Positions 41,011-50,887 of a stretch of DNA of 64,000 nt are shown in pieces. The translations under genes were made by a program, and so were the position numbers. The first letter of the stretch is position 1, and each line of letters begins with the position of its first letter. Below the pieces are notes generated by a model. That model did not search any database. It was not told the origin of the DNA and saw nothing but the letters and a program-made list of their open reading frames with translations. Origin of the DNA: Odontocerum albicorne (Eukaryota; Arthropoda; Insecta; Trichoptera; Odontoceridae); the NCBI GenBank assembly GCA_949825065.1, contig OX463849.1, positions 28,818,043 to 28,882,042 on the forward strand. Reading direction: 5' to 3'.

Positions 41011-41140
41011 CATCTTTATTTACTTCCTGTGCAACTTCATTCCAAAGTGATTTTATTACGGGTACATTTTCGTATAATTTGTTCGATGGGTTCCACAAAG
41101 GCTTCCTTTTATACACAGCTGTTATTAAAACTTCCGCCAT
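41011..41140 (-). pseudogene. First exon of a Harbinger-associated MADF-domain gene
   Basis: The minus-strand frame starts at ATG 41140 and reads MAEVLITAVYKRKPLWNPSN then KLYENVPVIKSLWNEVAQEV NKD, 43 codons plus one base, up to a consensus splice donor G|GTAAGT at 41011/41010. MADF domains have this layout: a short helix, 'Y..R..LWN...YKN......W.EIA..L'. In PIF/Harbinger elements such a DNA-binding protein partners the transposase. Only the first third of a domain is encoded, and no acceptor or second exon is found before the element ends, so it is a remnant. The exon frame has no stops, so the deletion may be fairly recent. Confidence 0.7.
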
Positions 41141-41464
41141 CTTGTAAAATCGCGGTGACACAATAAAATTAACCAACACGTCTGTTCGCTAGGAGATTCA
41201 CTCGGTGACTAATTGTCATGTTGTGTGGCGCGAAGCGTGCAGTGTGGTCGGTCATTGCGATAGTATGCGGTGTGTTGGTTCGCTAGGATATGTCGCCTAA
41301 CTCGCAGCGTAGCTCTAAACATCAAGCGAGGCTCCTGGCTGTGTGAGCGAGGCCTTAAAGTTATACCGTTATATTAAGTAAGAATTAACAGTGTTTGATT
41401 AAAAAAATGTCTTTAAACCTCCACAGTGTTAGTGCCTTAACTATTGTATAAAAAATATAATATT

Positions 41465-41545
41465 TTATTATTTATTTGTGTAATTAATTAACGACACGAA
41501 GTTTGTCTTTTACAAACAAATGCACATAAGACAAGTTAATAAACT
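41465..41545 (-). repeat. Dispersed LINE-like 3' block
   Basis: 'gtttgtcttttacaaacaaa', 'gcacataagacaagttaata' as at 23930-24000 and, inverted, 63755-63830. Confidence 0.55.
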
Positions 41546-41549
41546 TGAA

Positions 41550-41990
41550 CTTAGCAGAAGAAGAATAAGAGTAAGATTAATGCTGTGGAGATGTGAACAC
41601 TAAGGAACATTTGTGGAGTGTCAATGTTTGAAAGAAGGGGAAATGAAGACATCAGAAAAGATTGTATTAATAAAATGAATGTTTTAAGTAAAATGAAGAA
41701 AAGAGCTTTAAGATGGTTTGGACACGCAGAGAGAATGAGTGATGAAAGAATGACTAAGTGAATATGCGAGTCAGAAGTGCAAGGTGTGCGTGGAAGAATA
41801 CACCGAGGACAACGTGACTGGACCAAATGGATCAAATTTTGAAAGAAGGTAAAGTGAGAAGTATGAATAATAGATTACATACATAATATCAATATGTAGG
41901 AGTCAAAATTTATGTGGTTGGATAAAAAAAGTTTGGAGATCTATTATCTCTACTAACCCCCCAAGGAACATGACCTGATGATATGTATGT
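41550..41990 (+). pseudogene. RTE-C LINE C-terminus and 3' end
   Basis: Sense copy without the SINE of the 18 kb copy: 'gaagaagaataagagtaaga', 'tgaagacatcagaaaagatt', 'ctttaagatggtttggacac' (LRWFGHAERMSDERMTK), 'gtcagaagtgcaaggtgtgc', 'gaccaaatggatcaaatttt', ending ccccaaggaacatgacctga and tgatatgtatgtatgta. It gives the empty site for the SINE at 18530. Confidence 0.8.
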
Positions 41991-42894
41991 ATGTACTGAA
42001 GGTAGAGGTATCAAATTTGCATTGTAACATCGCCTGATCATGCTATGGGTGTGGCCGGCGTGTTTTCTATCCTATATTATCTGACTTGTGATCATGCCAC
42101 AAACTTACGGACCTAAGTGGTAAAGAAGATATACGAATATGTATCTGAAGTTATTGTGTAACACGAGCACAAAATCAGGTTTCACTGTTTGAGAGTTATT
42201 TTAAACGCAATTCATTTCGAAATTTCCTATTTGACCAAATTAGTATGAAATAGGGCCAAGTACCTGGTCTCTAGTGTTAATCCTGATTGGCGGCCGTTAG
42301 GTGCTAGCTGACAGGTTACAGCACATTATGCAGGTGACAGTACCTTGCTACGCGCTCAGGTGTTGAGGTGGTGAAATACACAATGCACAATGTGCAATGC
42401 CGGACAGTTTCTTTGCTGACAGCCGGCTTTACCACAACACTTTACATACTTGTTATCTGGTATCTGTTAGAAATAACGATTTCGATTAGGAAACATGTTT
42501 TTTAAAGGGTCATATAGTAAATATTTTAATCTCTGTGGACCAAGAATGAGTTCTTTGTTTTGACAGTGACATGATTGATATGCACAGGTATTTTTTTTAT
42601 AACTTTCCAGATTTATTTATAATTATCTTGGGCAATAAAACGAGAGCAAAATGTCGCAGAGATACAAGTAGTACTGGAAACGCTGCTGAATTATAGTTAC
42701 GTGGCGTCACAGCAGATGCTATCGAATGCGAAGCAATAGGAGCGTCACAAACGGTCGTATCTCGCAACTCCTCAACTCGGCGATCGGTCGTTCAGTTATA
42801 GCGCTTACTTTGAAATTTTAAAGAATTTGAAATAGTAAAATCTATTATTAGCTCACGACCGTACGAAAAGAAGCAGTGGGCTGTATTTGGCAGG
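41991..42894. other. Unassigned stretch
   Basis: No gene recognised. 42835-42910 ends in 'cttagtttaccgaccccctg', a hAT-type wording. 42290-42420 has local inverted words (ggtgctagctgacaggttac, gcaatgccggacag) but no clear element. Confidence 0.4.
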
Positions 42895-42911
42895 CGGGCC
42901 TTAGTTTACCG

Positions 42912-43010
42912 ACCCCCTGGCTTAGAGAGTAAGACGCTTGTCTTCTACTAGGGTTCGATTTCCGACGGTAGGCAAAAAAAATTGCCTCGAGTCGGGCTCA
43001 GTTCATTGAT
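42912..43010 (+). mobile_element. SINE-A-like head fragment
   Basis: 'ggcttagagagtaagacgct', tgtcttctactagggttcga. The A-box side and anticodon region match SINE-A, but part of the B-box side is lost and the following text (gcctcgagtcgggctcagtt) is different. Confidence 0.55.
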
Positions 43011-43019
43011 AAGGACTTT

Positions 43020-43095
43020 TAAACATACACTATCACGCCATTTTCCTGTAAGGCTAGGCAGATAGTACAGAGCGCTACGTTAGATCAGGAGACTA
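43020..43095 (-). mobile_element. RTE-B LINE 3' end
   Basis: 'actatcacgccattttcctg', taaggctaggcagatagtac is the reverse complement of the RTE-B tail, as at 9370-9420 and 54110-54160. Confidence 0.65.
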
Positions 43096-43109
43096 TCGTA
43101 CAAAGGTTG

Positions 43110-43740
43110 AATTGTAATTTGTTTCATCAAACACTGTTTATTTCACTTTATGTAACGGTATAATCCTACAAGTTTCAAGGTTTTCACCTCATCATCAGGG
43201 AAGCACAAACAAGACTGAAACATGTTCGAACTGGTACCGACATACACACTTCTAATAGTAAACATTCGGGCTGGGGATTATGGGTGGAGGGAGGCGGGAG
43301 ACAACATCAGCGAGCGGCGGCGAGATTCTGGGAATATAACATGTGTTTGCCAGATGTTCACCCGGATGCACTGATTTCTAGTCTTCAATCTGTCCAATTT
43401 ATTTCTGTTACTACTGATATGTAAAAATTTGGCATCATCGATAGAAAATGTATGATTTTCACGGTGACAATGATTAGCTATTTCAGAATAAATTAGAGGT
43501 TTTGTTAAAGCGCATTTGTATTCACGAAATCTCTTTTCAAATGATCTTCATGTCTTTCCTATATAGAAATGATCACAGTCAGCACATAAAAGTTTATGCA
43601 CACCACTGTTGCTAAGTATTCTATTTTCGCATTTTCCGGTAAATAAGAGTTTTCTGAGATTAAAATTAGTGTAAAAAGCTGGCTTTATGTGACTTAGAAT
43701 TTTTTTGTTATTTCGTATATGTTTTTTTATAAATAGGACT
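43110..43740 (-). pseudogene. Penelope-like element: GIY-YIG endonuclease domain and terminal motif
   Basis: Minus-strand frame (about 43720 to 43290) reads a linker SHIKPAFYTNFNLRKLLFTG, then GVHKLLCADCDHFYIGKT, one stop, RSFEKRFREYKCALTKP, NHCHRENHTFSIDDAKFLHI and a C-terminal LKTRNQCIRVNIWQTHVI. GVHKL..CDCDHFYIGKT is the GIY-YIG nuclease core of Penelope-like retroelements, with the CxxC just before it; in this group the nuclease makes the target nick. The reverse-transcriptase domain is missing (5' truncation). The terminal motif lies at 43116-43215. One internal stop replaces the glycine after GKT. Confidence 0.85.
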
Positions 43741-43763
43741 ATAGAATAGGACTCAACTCAAAT

Positions 43764-43792
43764 CTAGTTTATCACGTTAAAACACGAAATCG
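43764..43792 (-). repeat. Lone unit of the 44-bp satellite of 16.1 kb
   Basis: 'ctagtttatcacgttaaaac' then acgaaatcg is the reverse complement of the array unit core. It adjoins the truncated 5' edge of the Penelope copy. Confidence 0.8.
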
Positions 43793-44273
43793 ACATACAA
43801 AGTGTCAAGTAAGAGCTTATTAATACTTAATATGCAGTTATTTGAAATTTTAATCAAACGTTTCATAAAACGATTTAATCTTATTGTAGGTGGACTGTCA
43901 CTTGAAAAATATGTAAATCGGCTCACATTACACGGTGAATCAAACACCTTTCGTGGCTCTAGTTTTTGTTACTTCATAAGACGACGGAGAAGTTTTTATA
44001 AGTTTTGCATCACCAGATCGAGATAGTGTCGAGATAAGTGTTAGAATGATGACATAACAGTCGGAGACTCAATTAGAGAGTAAATAAATACGCAAATGAG
44101 TTATGTTACGGAGGCTGCGTAGCTGATAGCTGCTACAAAATTCACAGTTTCATCATGCGGATTGAAATCAACTGTTACCTGTATTACAAAACTTTGAAAT
44201 ATTTCCGAAAGTTTCCCGGGAATATTTCCTAAACGAAATAAATAAGAGGAAATATTACGTTAAACATATGTTA
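43793..44273. other. Unassigned stretch
   Basis: The 74-codon frame at 43802-44026 has no recognised domain. No repeat match. Confidence 0.4.
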
Positions 44274-44393
44274 TATACGAGAATGCACAAATATTCCGTT
44301 AGACGTGTATACGAGAATGCACAAATATTCTGTTAGACGTATATACGAGAATGCACAAATATTATATTAGACGTGTATACGAGAATGCACAAA
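44274..44393. repeat. Tandem array, four 34-bp units
   Basis: Unit 'tatacgagaatgcacaaata', ttccgttagacgtg starting at 44274, 44308, 44342 and 44376; the fourth is partial. Confidence 0.95.
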
Positions 44394-44609
44394 ATAGCAA
44401 TTTCTGTTACTACATTTAGAAAGCAAACTTTCTTCAAGGGAGCTTTAAGTGTTTAAAATAAAACTTGACTTTTTTTGGGTGATCAAACCCATATACTACT
44501 ATATACATAGACAAACAATTTAAATAGTTTTAAGTTATTTGTAGAATGTAGGAATAGGAAGGAAGCAACTGTGCCATTAGTTTGAGCACTCACCAGTACC
44601 TGCATATAA

Positions 44610-44695
44610 TAATAATAAATTGACAATTTATTTAGCGACATTAATAGAGCAGTGTGACCTCAAGGGCGCTCTAAATCGGGATTTTACTTTAATCC
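44610..44695 (-). mobile_element. L2/CR1-like LINE 3' end
   Basis: 'aataaattgacaatttattt' and 'ctcaagggcgctctaaatcg' are the reverse complement of the family end at 50580-50640. Confidence 0.55.
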
Positions 44696-44995
44696 TCTAT
44701 TATTAATCCAATCTCTGCTATTTCCGATTCTGAACTATGCGGACGTCTGTAACTTGGATATTACAGAGGAACAGCTGGATAAATTACAGCGTCTTCAAAA
44801 TGTTTGTCTAATATTTATTTTCAACCTACGAAAGTACGATCATATAACTTCATACCAAAAGGCATTGAACTGGTTGAATGTTAGAAATAGACGCCAAAAG
44901 CACATACTGTCTCTATTGTATAATATCCTTAACTGTCCCGCCGCCCCCTCTTATCTCGCTGAAAATTTTCCTATGACTAGCTATTCTATAATACC
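44696..44995 (+). pseudogene. LINE-J reverse transcriptase C-terminal part
   Basis: The best coding stretch of LINE-J: PILNYADVCNLDITEEQLDK, LQRLQNVCLIFIFNLRKYDH, ITSYQKALNWLNVRNRRQKH, ILSLLYNILNCPAAPSYLAE, all in one frame. This follows the palm domain in jockey/CR1-type proteins. The copy is cut at both ends, at 44695 by an L2-like end and near 45000 by a SINE-B tail. Confidence 0.85.
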
Positions 44996-45017
44996 TATGA
45001 ATTTGGTCATATAAAAA

Positions 45018-45225
45018 AACATGCCGGTGTGCACCGATCGTCTCACTTCGGTGTGTTATCGGATCCAATACAGCTGTTTGTCCGGTGAGTTTGCTGATGT
45101 GCAACGGGTTTACTCACTTAAAACTGACTCCACGGCACTGCTTCGCTTTCCAACTGAATTGACGTTGGAATGACGAAGGGATCCTCGACTACAAGACACA
45201 ACAATGATGACGACAATACAATGGT
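45018..45225 (+). mobile_element. SINE-B tail
   Basis: 'acatgccggtgtgcaccgat', 'tccaatacagctgtttgtcc', 'ctccacggcactgcttcgct', 'gacgttggaatgacgaaggg', ending near acgacaata. The head is missing. Confidence 0.8.
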
Positions 45226-45777
45226 GAGCTACATAGCCTTAAATAACAAAAATATCAAAGTATAATAATGGATAATACAAGATGTTTGAACCTTCCAGTC
45301 CATATTTATAATCTTGATTCTGCATAACACAACAATTTTTAGTATATACTTAGAATACCAATTTGTACATTTCGCGATAAAATCGCTAATAGATTGACGG
45401 TCTCACCTTACGTAAGACTATTCTCTGATAAACCGCGTTGACACACTGCTGTCAACTGTCAACTGGCAGGTGAGCCACTATTGACAGAGGAAGTCTCCGA
45501 AAGTGGCAATTCTGCGCACAACGCGCTATTATTGCGTTGCCTTTCGCCACAGAGATAACGAGGCATTTGTATGCTGACGAGCGAAAATACTCAATGGGTA
45601 ATTTTCTGTAAAAAGAGATAATTTTTGCATTGGGTACCAAATTAAGTTATTTTATATCAGCATTAATGTTGAATCTCGTGATCGAGTTCAAAACCAGTAC
45701 TATGCCACTCTCCCTTATAATCATTTTCTGGATTTCGTATTCAGCGCCCTAAATTCTATAAAAAAACATACTACTGT
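45226..45777. other. Unassigned stretch
   Basis: A tandem doublet 'ctgtcaactgtcaactggca' at 45450-45469. Otherwise nothing recognised. Confidence 0.4.
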
Positions 45778-46133
45778 TTTGTAATTTGTTTAATCAAACA
45801 TTGTTTATTCCACTTTATATAACGGTATAACCCTACCGGTTTCAAGGTTTTCTCCTCATCATTAGAGGAGCACAAACAATAATTAATTTTGTTCGGACTG
45901 GCACCGACATACGCGCTTCTAACAATACAAAAAACCTGTTGAAGATTGTGGGTGAAGGGAGGTAGGAGACAACTTCAGTAAACAGCGGTTAGATCTTGGG
46001 TATACATATATTAGCCAGATGTTCATCCCAATGCACTGGCTTGGATATTTCTAGGGCATCTTATCTGTCAAATTTATTTCCGTTACTACTGACATGCAAG
46101 AAATTGGCATCATCGATAGAAAATATGTGATGT
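45778..46133 (-). pseudogene. Penelope-like element 3' end, truncated
   Basis: Matches the 43110-43450 copy: terminal motif (gtaatttgtttaatcaaaca, ataacggtataaccctaccg, gtttcaaggttttctcctca), then the C-terminal coding stretch through 'attggcatcatcgatagaaa'. It breaks off abruptly at 46133, before the nuclease core. Confidence 0.8.
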
Positions 46134-46290
46134 TAGCCTCTCCAGTCTATTCAATATCTCCTCACTAGCATCGAGATAACAAACATCTCCATAGTGTATT
46201 AACCTTCCCCTTCCTGTGCTAAAAAAATCGGCGCGTTCCGGTGCTGTGTATTCAATACACATCAATACACATGTAAAAATGAGCGATTTA
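46134..46290 (-). pseudogene. LINE-J-like reverse-transcriptase fragment
   Basis: The minus frame reads RLIHYGDVCYLDASEEILNR LERLTSH, equivalent to LNYADVCNLDITEEQLDKLQRLQ in the 44.7 kb copy. It abuts the broken edge of the Penelope copy. Probably a second jockey/CR1-like subfamily. Confidence 0.65.
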
Positions 46291-47488
46291 AAATCAGAAA
46301 AATAAGAACATTCATAGCAAATCACTTAAATTAATTAAATTTGAAGTCAACAGTGATAATACAATAATTGAAATTTAATTGCTGAAAACATGAAAAAAAA
46401 ACCATCGGCCGACGTTCACAAAACAGGTGAAGCGACCATCTCAAACGAAATCCCACGAGCTATTGAAGCGAGCGAACTGATATTCTATTTCTTGCGTTCC
46501 CACATACCGAAATAGAGTGAGAGTGAGACGTAAATAGCGTCGCTTCCTCACCCATAGCAGTTTTTTAGAATGAATATACCTACGTCACACACTGGCACAC
46601 GTTTGATTGTATTGGTGAATTTATTCCCGATTTTCACAAAATATCTCTGATGTGGCTGATAAGTGCTAATTATTAATAATATTATTTTTTTCATTCAATG
46701 CGTAAATGTATTACGGAGGAATACCTAAAATCTGAACCCAGTATTTATTGTATTTATAGAGATATTAAATTTTTTAGAAGCAATGTGTACTAGTTACATA
46801 TCACAGGGAAGGAAGGGTTAAAGAGGAAGAAATCTTATTTTTTACGCATATACTGAGGACAATTTGAATTATTTTATTACAAGTTTTTGATTAATTAATG
46901 CTCCGATAAGTATTTTATCATAATATATATACTTGTATGTTAAACAAATAAATAAAAAATAACAGTTTGATTAAAATTTTATCTGTACCATTGTACAAGG
47001 AACACAATTTAAAGGTTATTGAGAAATATAACATAGTAAAAAAGTCACGAGAATTATTCACAAAAAAATTTAGAAAAAAATAACGCAAAAAAAATATATA
47101 CGCCTGCGCCCTCGGCGATGAATTGATTTGTATTTTTGCATATTTTTTTGGGCCAACAAGTTAATATTCTCGTAATATTATAAGAACATTAAGCTACAGT
47201 GTTCGCAATAAATTTATTTATCTTTAAAGAATCACTAATTTTTATAAACTGTTTGCATGCGAGATTGAAAATATGATAAACGAGCACGCGAGATTTCATT
47301 TTTTCCGTTTATTTATTTTAATTTGCTTTATTTCAACGGTCAAACTTCCTTCCTGATACAAAATATTAAAAATCAACAACAAATAAAATTTAATACTGAC
47401 ATGTAAGTAGTGTTATATGTATAATAGAAGAAAAAAACTTGTACACGACGAACCCGACACAACATAGTAAATCTATACAATTTAATCT
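46291..47488. other. AT-rich spacer, nothing recognised
   Basis: A long AT-rich stretch with poly-A runs and no coding frame over 60 codons. No repeat family of this window is found in it. Confidence 0.5.
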
Positions 47489-47966
47489 AATGGTTCCCAA
47501 ACTTTTTTGGTTCACGACGCCCTTAGTGTATCAAACTTTTCCATGTCACCCAAAGTCAGAACATACCTAACATAATAGTCATACCTATGTTGGTGCGGTT
47601 AGGTTAAAAATAAATTAAATGTATTTCATTCAAACTCTCAAAAAAGTTCACATTTTTAACAATTATATCATTGAATAAATAAATCGTTGGTGGTTTACAT
47701 AGTGTCCGTTAGATGCCACTTCGTATCATCGCATCAGTATATCGTTGGTGGTTTACATAGTGTCCGTTAGATGCCACTTCGTATCATCGCATCAGTATAT
47801 CGTTGGTGGTTTACATAGTGTCCGTTAGATGCCACTTCGTATCATCGCATCAGTATATCGATGGTCGGATTCAAAAACCACGTACTCGTATGTCTCATTT
47901 CAGTGAAAATATTAGAATTTTCCGCGGCGCCCTATGGCGTCACGGTACACTTTTTGGGAATCACTG
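47489..47966. mobile_element. hAT-like non-autonomous element
   Basis: Left end aatggttcccaaactttttt, ggttcacgacgcccttag; right end on the other strand cagtgattcccaaaaagtgt, accgtgacgccatagg. The wording (cagtggttcccaaactttt..cgcccc) is typical of hAT-derived repeats. The 8-bp duplication cannot be confirmed. The interior carries a 58-bp triplicate at 47683-47856. Confidence 0.65.
47683..47856. repeat. Three identical 58-bp units
   Basis: Unit 'atcgttggtggtttacatag', 'tgtccgttagatgccacttc', gtatcatcgcatcagtat at 47683, 47741 and 47799, with no differences. A fourth start (atcgatggtc) follows at 47857. Confidence 0.98.
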
Positions 47967-48504
47967 AGTTGGTCAATTTATCTCGGCAAGAACAACTTCT
48001 TCAATTTACTCCTGTAAGTGTTCAAATTCCATAGGAAAATCCATACAGCACCCAAATTGATTGCCCAATCTATGCAGTCTTGTTATGCAAGAGTTGTAGT
48101 AATAATTAGTTGCGACTATATTACAATAACATACTATGAAAAAACATTTTGCCGGGTGGACCTATAAGGAACGTGTAACAAGCTGAGTTAGTTCCAGACT
48201 TTTGAAATTTTAAACAATGTTGTGAGGTCAAACAATTTTCTTCTATCTGACAAGGTTGTAAGCCTCATGTCTTCCAAGAATAGACCATAGTCCAACTCAG
48301 TTATTGAGATATACAGTTATAAGTTTATGAAATTGTTAAATTAAATTTTAAATACTTTGGACATATATAAATGTGCAAAAAGGCGTCATTTTGAGATATC
48401 AGACCTTTGTGGATTAGGTGATATGACGTTTCTCTTCCAACTTGGGACTGACAGATTATAAATAAATCAGATCTAGTTTTTTCTATTATACTAGTATTTC
48501 TCGT
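47967..48504. other. Unassigned stretch
   Basis: No repeat match or coding domain seen. Confidence 0.45.
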
Positions 48505-48800
48505 TGGTTAGTAAGTTTTCACCCCGAGTTTTCTTCATATTACTTAAAACATTAATTTATGATGCCTTCATTACGCTTTCTTCCATACATTGACATTCCA
48601 CAAATTTTCCTTAGTGCACAATCTCCACAGCATTAATTTTACTCTTATCCTTCTTCTGCCAAATCCAACTGTCACTTCCATGCGTCAAGATGGGCACCAG
48701 CACACTATTATGTATCATCAATTTTGATACTGTTGATATTACGTGTTTTTTATGTGTAACATTAAGTGCCCCGTTTACCTTGCTGGGGACTTCTGTATAT
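48505..48800 (-). pseudogene. RTE-C LINE fragment
   Basis: Reverse complement of RTE-C: 'cttcattacgctttcttcca', tacattgacattccac, 'ctccacagcattaattttac', 'ttccatgcgtcaagatgggc', and 'acattaagtgccccgtttac' (as at 18198-18215 in sense). Reaches further 5' than the 41.5 kb copy. Confidence 0.75.
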
Positions 48801-48834
48801 CCAATTCGACAATTTTCTAAATTTTCTTTTTTTT

Positions 48835-49080
48835 AAATAGGCAATCCGCCCAAACATGGATGATTTGTGCCATCAAATTAATGTCACTGCAATTATATGA
48901 GTCAATATAATAAAACTAATATAAAAAATATCAATTCTAGACTATTTAAAGTTTCAAATGATTAAGCTGCAAAAAAATAACAATCGATCTATAAGTGGAA
49001 AAGTTTCTCGAAGAAAGATGAAACGCAACATTTATTGGACGCGGTAAAGACATGACGTTATTATATTATTAAAATACTCT
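48835..49080 (-). mobile_element. I/R1-like LINE C-terminal tail and a dispersed block
   Basis: 48835-48905 repeats the 21480-21565 block. 48960-49060 is the reverse complement of 54005-54090 (aacaatcgatctataagtgg, aaaagtttctcgaagaaag, atgaaacgcaacat), which follows the RNase H remnant there. It is therefore probably the 3' part of the same LINE family. Confidence 0.5.
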
Positions 49081-49332
49081 TAAATGTATGACCAAACTGT
49101 GTTTATGTTCTCCTGACCACAGGCAAATTTATTTTTCGTGTCTTGAGATGATCGTTTACAGTCAACGTTTACATCATGCACGGTTAACGCTCGTAAAAGC
49201 AATAAATATCACATTTAACTGATGTGTAATACATTGGCTCGCCGCGTGATGTAACCGAATCAATAGAATGTATACATAACTAACATAAGTAAAAAGTGTT
49301 GCGAGGACGGGTAAACTAACTAAAAGGAGATG

Positions 49333-49895
49333 ATCGCTTTTTGATAGGCCGGCCAAGCCGCGAGTCGCCTCCAACAAAACTCTTTCAAGAATACATCAGG
49401 AGAGCGGAACCTGTTTTCATCGAATTATCTATTTTTTTACTTAGCCGTAGAGTAATAATATTATAGAAGGCAGGCGCATTTTGGTAGGCCGCAAGCCGTG
49501 AGCCGCCTCCAACAAAACTCTTTCAAGAGTACATCAGGAGACTGGAATCTGTTTTCATCGAATGATCTATTTTTTACGTCAACACCAGAGTAATAATATT
49601 ATAGAAGGCAGGCGCATTTTGGTAGGTTTCAAGCCGCGAGTCGCCTCCAACAAAACTCTTACAAGAGTTCATCAGGAGAGCGGAATCAGTTTTCATCGAA
49701 TGATCTATTATGTTTTTTTCGTCGACACCAGAGTAATAATATTATAGAAGGCAGACGCATTTTGGTAGGTCTCAAGCCGCGAGTCGCATCCAACAAAACT
49801 CTTACAAGAGTTCATCAGGAGAGCGGAACTTTTTTTCATGGCATGATGTAGTATTTTACGTAGACACCTAATATTATTGAAGGCAGACAGACAGC
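49333..49895. repeat. Tandem array, four units of about 138-143 bp
   Basis: Unit starts (aagccgcgagtcgcctccaa or variants) at 49355, 49493, 49631 and 49774. Each carries 'caacaaaactctttcaagag', 'catcaggagagcggaatc', 'gttttcatcgaatgatctat' and 'gagtaataatattatagaag' with gcaggcgcattttggtag. Confidence 0.95.
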
Positions 49896-49929
49896 AGAGT
49901 TCTTAAGTTTTAATATTCATGTGTATACT

Positions 49930-50065
49930 ACATGTTACGTATTTTATGTCAGTGATCTCAGGGATTACCTGTTCCACTGTTGGTGTCATCTATGTGTGTG
50001 TTGAATGTTTATTTACGTATACTTTGAAGAAGTATTTGAGTAGTTGTCTTCATTTCACTAATGGA
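49930..50065 (+). repeat. Dispersed repeat shared with 12655-12800 and 59365-59475
   Basis: 'ttttatgtcagtgatctcag', 'ggattacctgttccactgtt', 'gtatactttgaagaagtatt', gagtagttgtcttcatttc. Confidence 0.6.
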
Positions 50066-50079
50066 CTAGTTTAGTCATT

Positions 50080-50170
50080 TTATGGATAGTTGGAAGAGAT
50101 CGCCCCATGGCAACAATCCCTCATGTTGTGCTGTATACAATGAAAGTATATTAAAATAGAATAAAGTACT
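50080..50170 (+). mobile_element. SINE-A tail fragment
   Basis: 'gatagttggaagagatcgcc', ccatggcaacaatccc, gttgtgctgtatacaat match the SINE-A tail of 1430-1535. Confidence 0.55.
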
Positions 50171-50285
50171 TGTAGAGATACATATGTCATCATTGAAGAG
50201 AGATATAATATTTTTTAAGCCACTGCTGCTTGTTCAAAATTAGTGAAAAATTTCGAATGCTGTCCTGTTAATTTGCTTAACATAA

Positions 50286-50415
50286 GACGACCTCCATGGC
50301 TTAGTTGGTAATACACCTGTCTTTTTTACCCAGTGGTTGTGGGTTGAATTCCCGTTGGAACCCAAAGTGTTTTAAAAAGGATTCGAGTCTGGTTTTTACT
50401 TAATCTTTTTTATAG
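50286..50415 (+). mobile_element. SINE-A copy (head and body)
   Basis: Starts gacgacctccatggcttagt, B box 'tgtgggttgaattcccgttg', body 'gagtctggtttttacttaat'. The tail is missing, replaced by an L2-like segment. Confidence 0.8.
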
Positions 50416-50419
50416 TTCG

Positions 50420-50660
50420 TCTTCTCTTCATAAGTTTTTCGGCGGTTTTCTTGCCAAAAATGTTTTTTGCAACATATGCAGTTGCGGGGAAGTTCCTCAT
50501 CTAATGGCCACAGCCACCATCTTTGTATCCTTACACTCGACTAATTTATATTAATTTTGTGATATTTTTAATCGGTCAATAAAAGTGGGTTCGAGTGCTG
50601 AGTTAGAGCGCCCTTGAGACCTTGCTTTCTTGACCTGGCACTAAAAAAATATTTTTATCA
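50420..50660 (+). mobile_element. L2/CR1-like LINE 3' region
   Basis: 'cggcggttttcttgccaaaa', 'atgttttttgcaacatatgc', 'gagttagagcgcccttgaga'. Matches 22130-22385 and, inverted, 60660-60740. Confidence 0.6.
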
Positions 50661-50887
50661 TTTTTTATTATTAATATCTAGATTGCATTCTTATTGATAT
50701 ATGTTAGCATCAATAAAGCTATGGTAAACAATACATGGCCCGCGAGTTACAGGTTGTCTTCCACTGCAATAAACTTACTCCTGAGGGGCCCCCATGTCCG
50801 GCTCAGTCCTGCCCAATCTTAATTCGGTCCTACGACCATAAATATAATTGCAAAATAATCATGATTAAAAAGCATATCATTCTAGAT

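Larger units (their letters stand above)
40810..41354. mobile_element. PIF/Harbinger-type deletion derivative with TTA duplication
   Basis: The ends start GGCCGAAGCCACAC and, on the other strand, GGCCTCGCTCACAC. TTA is duplicated at 40807-40809 and 41355-41357, matching the TWA habit of PIF/Harbinger elements. Inside are a 20-bp perfect hairpin at 40866-40914, a direct repeat of the terminus (gccacaccaaactgcttcgc), and one exon of a MADF-domain gene on the minus strand. PIF/Harbinger elements carry a transposase gene plus a Myb/SANT or MADF-like gene, so this is an internally deleted copy that kept the start of the second gene. Confidence 0.8.
40645..41440. mobile_element. Penelope-like inverted terminal motifs, right arm split by a Harbinger element
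   Basis: A minus-strand motif (40648-40748; ataacggtataactctgccg, gtttcaaggttttcacatca) is followed by a plus-strand motif starting at 40757 (tttgtgctcccctgagtctt). The right motif is interrupted at 40807-40809 (tctTTA) and resumes at 41358 (aagttataccgttatattaa). The continuation 'agtgtttgattaaaaaaatg' matches other copies. Confidence 0.75.

Noticed and set aside
43802..44026. 74-codon frame next to the Penelope copy as part of its reverse transcriptase
   Set aside because: It is on the opposite strand to the element and has none of the reverse-transcriptase motifs.
49333..49895. CRISPR or rRNA spacer array
   Set aside because: A simple tandem repeat without spacers and without rRNA motifs.
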